11,895 nt of DNA from an uncultured Desulfobacterales bacterium (GTDB lineage Bacteria > Desulfobacterota > Desulfobacteria > Desulfobacterales > G020354645): NCBI GenBank assembly GCA_947259865.1, contig CAMYNZ010000076.1, positions 1 to 11,895 of the forward strand, read 5' to 3'. The translations under genes and the position numbers were made by a program. This document shows, piece by piece, positions 7,962 through 11,895 of this stretch. The stretch's first letter is position 1. Each line of letters begins with the position of its first letter. The notes under the pieces were generated by a model that searched no databases, was not told where the DNA came from, and saw nothing but the letters and a program-made list of their open reading frames with translations.

Positions 7962-8053
7962 CCTTATCAGAAAAAGAACGGTTCCAAACCGCCGGGAGAC
8001 GGGCCAAACGTTTGGCGGACCAAAAAGAAAGGGAGGATGTTCCCGATGGATAA
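7958..8053 (+). CDS. 31-aa charged ORF overlapping both neighbours
   Basis: This frame starts at an ATG sharing the ATGA junction with the DinB stop and ends with TAA 8 bases inside the HU-like gene. The product is short and strongly charged: a Lys/Arg/Glu-rich stretch with RRAKRLADQKERE looks like one amphipathic helix, then EDVPDG. No family recognised. Overlap at both ends is what one expects of a real middle gene or of a translated coupling segment that delivers ribosomes to the HU start. Because it contains the GGGAGG Shine-Dalgarno of the HU gene near its end, it may work mainly as that coupler. A chance frame of this length is possible, so confidence is moderate. Confidence 0.45.
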   Translation: MTLSEKERFQTAGRRAKRLADQKEREDVPDG

Positions 8054-8219
8054 GAAAGCCTTAATTATAAGGGTAGCTGAAAAGTTAGGTGGCATTCCCC
8101 AATCTGATGCCGCCAATGCAATCGAAGCGGTTTTTGAATCAATCGCAGAGGGTTTGCAAGAAGATGGTGTTGTAAAAATCGGCAAGTGGGGAACCTACAC
8201 GGCAGAGGATATGGGTTAA
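8046..8219 (+). CDS. Truncated HU/IHF-family DNA-binding protein, 57 aa
   Basis: HU proteins are dimeric nucleoid proteins of about 90 aa that bend DNA. The N-terminal half is clear: two helices (DKKALIIRVAEKLG; DAANAIEAVFESIAEGL) and the first beta strands, KIGKWGTYTAED, corresponding to the family GFGTF segment. The chain then stops after EDMG. The DNA-embracing beta arm with the R-x-x-RNPxTG signature and the C-terminal helix are absent, and I could not find them in another frame downstream, so this is a truncation rather than a simple frameshift. It could dimerise without bending DNA, or be a remnant. ATG 8046 was chosen because GGGAGG (8031-8036) is 9 bases upstream; ATG 8037 abuts the Shine-Dalgarno and is unlikely. 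Confidence 0.7.
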   Translation: MDKKALIIRVAEKLGGIPQSDAANAIEAVFESIAEGLQEDGVVKIGKWGTYTAEDMG

Positions 8220-8288
8220 CCTTTCTCGCATGTGACCATTTTGGGGACGCCGGGTTTTAAGCAGCTTATATTTAACGTGATATCAGCT

Positions 8289-8322
8289 ACTTAAAACTTA
8301 AAACCTAAAACTTATAACTTAA
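8289..8322. repeat. Degenerate AAAACTT/AAAACCT tandem words
   Basis: Four to five imperfect copies of a 6-8 base word (CTTAAAA, CTTAAAA, CCTAAAA, CTTATAA) in the spacer between convergent genes, running into the stem-loop that follows. Low complexity and non-coding; the exact unit boundaries are ambiguous. Confidence 0.45.
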
Positions 8323-8360
8323 CGGGTTGTTGCTCAAATGTATTTGAGCAGCAACCTGTT
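8321..8360. terminator. 19-bp stem-loop between convergent genes
   Basis: 8321-8339 pairs with 8342-8360 along all 19 positions in RNA, two of them G-U wobbles; the nominal loop is two bases, so the top few pairs must open. It lies between the HU-like gene (+) and the cyclase (-), five bases beyond the cyclase stop. No strong T-tract follows on either strand, though the minus-strand flank is T-rich. A shared terminator or 3'-end stabiliser is the likely role. Confidence 0.6.
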
Positions 8361-8365
8361 ATATA

Positions 8366-9262
8366 CTACTTGACCGTGAAATGAATAGCACCCGGTGAGC
8401 CGGGTGTCGCCGGGCGGCCAAGGCTGATGATCCCGGTGCCGGATAAAAGGGTTTCATCCCTTTTAATATAGATGCTGTTTTGATCGGGAAGATGCACGTA
8501 GGTGCCGTTGGAACTATTGTCGATCAGTACAAATTTTCCTCGGCGGTATTCGATACGTGCATGAAATCTGGAAATACGTTGATAATTGAGAACCAGGTCG
8601 TTTTTGCGTTGGCGTCCCATTGTGATGCTGGGCTTGCCCTGGTCAACCTTTATTATGCTGTCTCCCTTTTTGAGCTCCAGGCAGGATTTCAGGCTCAATG
8701 TGACCGCGGCGCGATCGAGCATTACGGTTATATCATCCGGTTCCCATATGTACTCATATATGTTGAGTTCGCCGCTTTTGCCCTTTATCGTGTCTTTATC
8801 AAGGAATCGGACCGAAGACTGATATTCCGGTGTCAGTGATTTAAACGTTTGTTCGGTGATCAGGATTTGTTGCGGTTTTGCCAGTGACGCCATACGGGCC
8901 GCCAGATTGACCGCATCTCCGAAGATATCACCATTCTCTCTGATGACCGGTCCGACGTGTATCCCGATATAAATGTCCGGGGTTTTCTGGTCAGGGCTGT
9001 CGTCAGAAGGTATTTTTTCAAGGGTCAGCTGCATGGCAATGGCCGCTTTTACGGCATTATCCGGATTCTGAAATGTGCACATTACGGCATCGCCTATGGT
9101 TTTTATTACTGTGCCCTGGTGCTGGCAGGCAACATCTGAAAACCGGGAAAGGCATCTGGAGATGAGCCTTTGCGCAGTTTCATCACCCATAAGCTCGTAA
9201 AGCTGGGTGCTCCTGGCAACATCGGCAAACAGAATGGCAATGGAAACCGTTTCTCGCGGCAT
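8366..9262 (-). CDS. Class III adenylate cyclase with C-terminal FHA domain
   Basis: 298 aa. The cyclase domain (about 1-175) would make cAMP from ATP. Visible residues: metal aspartates D14 (FADVARST) and D58 (IGDAVMCTF), adenine-specifying K54 and D116 (FGDAVNLAARM), and transition-state N119 and R123. All are present, so the domain should be active and ATP-specific by family rules. The FHA domain (about 195-298) has GRQRKNDLVL (G216, R217), SRFHARI (S231-H234) and SSNGTYV (N252-T254), the phosphothreonine-binding pattern. No membrane segment or signal peptide is seen. I start at ATG 9262, with AAGGGGGG 4 bases upstream and a promoter at 9284-9312. A longer frame to 9334 would begin upstream of that promoter and is rejected. 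It is monocistronic, so the FHA domain probably links the cyclase to a Ser/Thr kinase encoded elsewhere. Confidence 0.92.
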   Translation of the reverse strand: MPRETVSIAILFADVARSTQLYELMGDETAQRLISRCLSRFSDVACQHQGTVIKTIGDAVMCTFQNPDNAVKAAIAMQLTLEKIPSDDSPDQKTPDIYIGIHVGPVIRENGDIFGDAVNLAARMASLAKPQQILITEQTFKSLTPEYQSSVRFLDKDTIKGKSGELNIYEYIWEPDDITVMLDRAAVTLSLKSCLELKKGDSIIKVDQGKPSITMGRQRKNDLVLNYQRISRFHARIEYRRGKFVLIDNSSNGTYVHLPDQNSIYIKRDETLLSGTGIISLGRPATPGSPGAIHFTVK

Positions 9263-9283
9263 ACGACCCCCCTTAAAAAGGGG

Positions 9284-9312
9284 ACTATAGAAAAATGAAA
9301 TCCTTAAGTCAA
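9284..9312 (-). promoter_or_regulatory. Near-consensus sigma70 promoter for the cyclase-FHA gene
   Basis: On the minus strand TTGACT (plus 9307-9312) and TATAGT (plus 9284-9289) are separated by exactly 17 bases; each box matches 5 of 6 consensus positions. Transcription would start near 9274-9279, giving a leader of only about 12-17 bases before the ATG at 9262. That fixes the start codon choice. Confidence 0.7.
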
Positions 9313-9341
9313 ATGTTACCTGGCACCGGGACAAGGCAGCT

Positions 9342-9390
9342 AAAAAAATGCCCCGACCCCTGAACTATTTGAGGGGTCGGGGAGTTTTTT
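9342..9390. terminator. Bidirectional intrinsic terminator
   Basis: CCCCGACCCCT (9351-9361) pairs perfectly with AGGGGTCGGGG (9372-9382), an 11-bp GC-rich stem with a 10-base loop. On the plus strand it is followed by T6 (9385-9390) and on the minus strand by T7 (complement of 9342-9348). It should end the minus-strand MFS transcript before the cyclase promoter, and also block plus-strand readthrough. Confidence 0.85.
9344..9370. repeat. 27-bp direct repeat, copy 1
   Basis: Identical over 27 bases to 9627-9653, and preceded in both places by GGCAG plus one to four variable bases. It contains the left arm and most of the loop of the terminator, with its A-tract. Together with copy 2 it brackets 256 bases that carry no convincing gene. 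Confidence 0.85.
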
Positions 9391-9396
9391 GACGGG

Positions 9397-9420
9397 GTCG
9401 CTGCATGAATCATCAGCGAC
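9397..9420. other. Near-perfect palindrome next to the terminator
   Basis: GTCGCTG (9397-9403) pairs with CAGCGAC (9414-9420), and inside it ATGA pairs with TCAT, leaving one bulged C. It is either a second hairpin behind the terminator or an operator-like site. No gene start is close enough to assign it. Confidence 0.35.
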
Positions 9421-9626
9421 TGCATCGTGCAAACTCATGCATAAGGGGTCGTAGCCAAAGAACAGCGATTTGACATTATAACAAGAGGTTAGGGGTAAAA
9501 TCAACATCGTGCCCCGAAGATAGGTTTGGATTACCGCCTGTTCTTTCTCAACGCTCCCTAATGCATTCAGACAGTGCACGATTTCGCTGCTGATAATTGA
9601 TTTCGCTATTATCAAAGCTTGGCAGG

Positions 9627-9653
9627 AAAAATGCCCCGACCCCTGAACTATTT
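9627..9653. repeat. 27-bp direct repeat, copy 2, overlapping the MFS stop codon
   Basis: Exact second copy of 9344-9370. Here only one stem arm is present, so it does not form the terminator hairpin. The minus-strand MFS gene reads into it and takes its last codons (AAA TAG) from it, so the present C-terminus of the transporter was fixed by this repeat. Confidence 0.85.
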
Positions 9654-10919
9654 AGCTACCCGGTGTTTTTTCTCCTTAATTGCCAGTGTGAACAAAATGG
9701 CCAGCAGCGCCAGGATCGCTGAAATAATAAATACCAGTCGATAGCTGCCGGTCCGATCAAATATCTCGCCCCCCATGTATGTCCAGAAACCACCTCCCAT
9801 ATGATGAATGGTGGTGATTACACCGGATATAAGCCCGACATGAGAAAACCCGTAAAGCCTGCCGACCAGAATGGCGTTGAGCGGAGCCGTGACCAGCAGG
9901 GTGAATCCGAAAGCGCAGGCAAATACATAGAAGGCAAATTGATTCTGATAATTTAAAATCATGGTAAACAGGAAAAATCGCAATAAAAATGTGAGGGCAA
10001 TCGGGGTTTTGGTGCCGATTGTGTCAGATGCCGGGCCTGCGACAAGTAATCCTAACAGACTCATTAGACCCAGCCAGGCTAACATGTTGCCCGCCCCTGT
10101 GGGAGATATATTATAATCGGTTACCATCGGGATGAGATGCGTGGTGACCATGAAGTCAGCACTACCGCAAATAAACATCAAGGTTATAAAAAACCAGAAG
10201 GAATATGTTTTGGCCGCGTCCGCTAAACTTAAATCCCCGGCTATAAAACGACCGGGCTTTTGGACAGCATCTCCCGCTTGGGCGTCATGTTTATGGTGTC
10301 CGTAGGATTTTAACCCGAGATCCTGGGGATCGCCTTTGATTATAAACAGTGCCAGGGCCGATATAATCAGCAACATTATCAGACCCACGGAAAAATACGA
10401 AATTCTCCAGCCATATCGCAATACAACGGCCATAAGCAGCGGTACCAGAATAAATTGGCCGATGGAACTCCCGGCAAGCCCCAGGCTGACGGCCAGACCG
10501 CGGCCTTTGGTAAACCATTTGCTCAAAAGAGCGGCATACAACGGAACAGTTGTCCCTCCCATACCGGCTGCGGCTATAATTCCATAGAAGACCAGAAATT
10601 GCCAAAAAGAATTAATAAAAGCCAGACTCATAAAACCGGCGGAAATAAATAAGTTGGAAATGATAATCACCCATTTGGGTCCGTAGCGGTCATAATATTT
10701 GCCTGTAAAAATAAGAGAAGCGGCGTAAATCGTCATATTGAGAAAAAAAGCCAGGGAAATTAAACCGCGATCCCAGCCGAATTCCCACATCAGCGGCTTG
10801 AAAACCACACCGATCGAAAATCTCACACCCGATGTGAGGAACAGAATTGCGAAGGTTGCAGCCAGAACATACCAGCCATAAAAGATGTTTAATTTAAAAG
10901 ATGATAATTTTGAGATCAT
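9648..10919 (-). CDS. Major facilitator superfamily transporter
   Basis: A 423-aa inner-membrane protein with the twelve-helix MFS plan: two hydrophobic halves around a hydrophilic, His-containing cytoplasmic loop (about 195-237). MFS motif A appears in the loop between helices 2 and 3 as GKYYDRYGPK (73-82) and again in the second half as GPASDTIGTK (295-304). KWFTKGRGLAVSLGLAG (134-150) resembles the oxalate/formate antiporter and monocarboxylate transporter branch, so a carboxylate substrate is a fair guess but unproven. ATG 10919 was chosen: the longer frame to 10964 would overlap the -10 box at 10963-10968, and the YGWYVL segment before helix 1 sits normally with the shorter start. No strong Shine-Dalgarno is seen. 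The stop lies in a 27-bp direct repeat, and the transcript should end at the hairpin near 9351-9382. Confidence 0.9.
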   Translation of the reverse strand: MISKLSSFKLNIFYGWYVLAATFAILFLTSGVRFSIGVVFKPLMWEFGWDRGLISLAFFLNMTIYAASLIFTGKYYDRYGPKWVIIISNLFISAGFMSLAFINSFWQFLVFYGIIAAAGMGGTTVPLYAALLSKWFTKGRGLAVSLGLAGSSIGQFILVPLLMAVVLRYGWRISYFSVGLIMLLIISALALFIIKGDPQDLGLKSYGHHKHDAQAGDAVQKPGRFIAGDLSLADAAKTYSFWFFITLMFICGSADFMVTTHLIPMVTDYNISPTGAGNMLAWLGLMSLLGLLVAGPASDTIGTKTPIALTFLLRFFLFTMILNYQNQFAFYVFACAFGFTLLVTAPLNAILVGRLYGFSHVGLISGVITTIHHMGGGFWTYMGGEIFDRTGSYRLVFIISAILALLAILFTLAIKEKKHRVAK

Positions 10920-10962
10920 ACGAAGCTCTATGTTGATGCCGTGGGTTGCAGGCGGGCGGCAC

Positions 10963-10992
10963 ATCTTAGGGTGATATAGACACTAAAGTCAA
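10963..10992 (-). promoter_or_regulatory. Probable sigma70 promoter for the MFS gene
   Basis: On the minus strand TTGACT (plus 10987-10992, 5 of 6) and TAAGAT (plus 10963-10968, 4 of 6) are 18 bases apart. The leader to ATG 10919 would be about 35-40 bases. The spacer 10993-11105 toward the divergent oxidoreductase also has a perfect TTGACA at 11007-11012, but no credible -10 at the right distance. Confidence 0.45.
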
Positions 10993-11105
10993 GCGACTTG
11001 GAGAAATTGACATTATTACACTTATCATTTAAGGGTAGGGGTTGAATTTTATGCTGTGAGTGTATCCAGATTAAATCTAGCTAGCCGTTTATATAACTAG
11101 AAATA

Positions 11106-11723
11106 ATGACGGATTCTGAAAAAGAAGAAAAAATGGTCATCACAACCTGCCCTTACGACTGCGGGGCGCGGTGTCTATTAAAAGTGTATGTTGCTGATGG
11201 CCGAATCACCCGTATCGGTACCGACGATCACCGCGGACCGGGTTTGAAGGCCTGTATCCGGGGGCTTTCCCAGAAAGCGGTCGTTTATTCTCCCGAACGC
11301 CTGGCGCATCCTCTGAAACGGACCGGTGCGCGCGGCAGCGGAAAGTTTGAAAGGATTTCCTGGGAGGAAGCCCTTGACACGGTTTCCGGTGAACTCAAAA
11401 GGGTCAAAGAAAAATATGGCCCGCATTCGGTCTTTCTCATGGACTATTACGGATCAGAAGGTGCCCTGCATGCAACCAGAAGCGGGGCGGCGCGTCGTTT
11501 TTTTAATCTCTGGGGAGGGTGCACCGCCAACCGCGGCAATACCTCCATGGAAGCGGCCATTTTCGCCTCGCAAACAACTTTCGGCACTGCCATTACCGGC
11601 AACAGTCGCGACAATTTGCTCTACTCGGATCTGATTATCCTGTGGGGCTGGAATCCATTGATTTCCCGATTTGGGCCCGACACGGCATCCTACCTGGCGA
11701 TAGCCAAAAAAATGAGACCGTAA
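11106..11723 (+). pseudogene. Molybdopterin oxidoreductase, truncated N-terminal part
   Basis: The DMSO-reductase superfamily comprises large molybdo- or tungsto-enzymes of about 650-800 aa; only 205 aa remain here. The [4Fe-4S] site is intact: C15-x3-C19-x3-C23 and C50 in KACIRG. It is followed by [20 protein letters not shown], the GGCTANRGN region and LIILWGWNP (about 184-192) ahead of the cofactor-binding part. The frame stops after AKKMRP at an A7 tract (11704-11710). One extra A would give [15 protein letters not shown]...KTARL, which faintly recalls the family's next segment (IDPRFxxTA) but stops again about 25 residues later in AT-rich sequence. The catalytic and C-terminal domains are missing, so it is almost surely inactive. 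No Tat signal is present, suggesting a cytoplasmic ancestor. ATG 11106 has a weak ribosome site; ATG 11133 is an alternative. Confidence 0.8.
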
Positions 11724-11895
11724 CGCCGATTGATTTGCATTTTTCCCTCCTTGATAAGACCGCAAGGCTTTCCTATATTGTTCAATATTATTAATCTCTT
11801 ATTATATTATATAATTCCGCCAAAGTAAAATCGTATCTTGAGCTATTGGCTGGTTCAGGGTTAATGAAAGATTAAACCGCAGAATATCGAACATC
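11724..11895. other. AT-rich tail after the broken oxidoreductase
   Basis: No credible gene. A very AT-rich block with near-palindromic ATTATAT words spans about 11788-11815. The final bases carry two tandem 7-base words, GAATATC and GAACATC (11882-11895), cut by the window edge and similar in style to the other spacer repeats. The oxidoreductase homology ends at or just after the left boundary. Confidence 0.5.

Larger units (their letters stand above)
9340..9615 (-). other. Doubtful 91-codon frame between the direct repeats
   Basis: An open frame with a TTG start and no Shine-Dalgarno. The first 35 or so residues look mildly protein-like (SSEIVHCLNALGSVEKEQ), but the last 20 codons are simply the terminator hairpin and its A/T tract read as protein. 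No family recognised. More likely a remnant or non-coding spacer than a gene. Confidence 0.15.

Noticed and set aside
9269..9283. CCCCTT/AAGGGG hairpin that could mask the cyclase Shine-Dalgarno
   Set aside because: The predicted transcript start lies within it, so the left arm would not be in the mRNA.
9263..9334. 24-residue N-terminal extension of the cyclase
   Set aside because: It would begin upstream of a near-consensus promoter, while ATG 9262 has a good Shine-Dalgarno.
11519..11794. 91-codon frame overlapping the end of the oxidoreductase
   Set aside because: Its first two thirds are an out-of-frame shadow of the oxidoreductase; only the part after 11710 is of interest and is discussed with the A7 tract.

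Overview
The window reads as an accessory-rich stretch of a chromosome from an anaerobic, moderate-GC proteobacterium. My best guess is a member of Desulfobacterota (Desulfobacterales-like). This is inference from gene style, from a molybdopterin oxidoreductase lacking a Tat signal, and from the many short word-like repeats in the intergenic spacers; no rRNA or other taxonomic marker is present.

Layout. (1) 1-291: spacer with three small repeat or hairpin structures. (2) 292-5188 (+): dnaE, the replicative DNA polymerase III alpha subunit, followed after a single base by manC, a mannose-1-phosphate guanylyltransferase whose C-terminal cupin has lost the isomerase motif. (3) 5189-5403: spacer with a large imperfect inverted repeat. 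(4) 5404-6534 (+): a DegT/StrS-family sugar aminotransferase. ManC and this enzyme both fit nucleotide-sugar supply for surface polysaccharide. (5) 6535-7469: AT-rich, gene-poor gap holding a plausible 45-residue one-pass membrane protein and a perfect Shine-Dalgarno followed by only eight codons. (6) 7470-8219 (+): a compact cluster of a DinB-fold protein, a 31-codon ORF overlapping both neighbours, and a 57-residue HU-like protein that lacks the DNA-binding arm. (7) 8289-8360: repeats and a long stem-loop between convergent genes. (8) 8366-9262 (-): soluble class III adenylate cyclase fused to an FHA domain, with a near-consensus promoter. (9) 9342-9653: bidirectional terminator plus a 27-bp direct repeat whose second copy supplies the stop codon of the next gene. 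(10) 9648-10919 (-): an MFS transporter. (11) 11106-11723 (+): the N-terminal quarter to third of a molybdopterin oxidoreductase, broken at an A7 tract and followed by AT-rich sequence.

The genes do not form one pathway. The most distinctive local unit is the DinB / 31-aa ORF / mini-HU cluster, where three reading frames are linked by overlaps. The ends of several genes (manC cupin, HU, MFS stop, Mo-oxidoreductase) look eroded or rearranged, in keeping with a region subject to repeat-mediated change.
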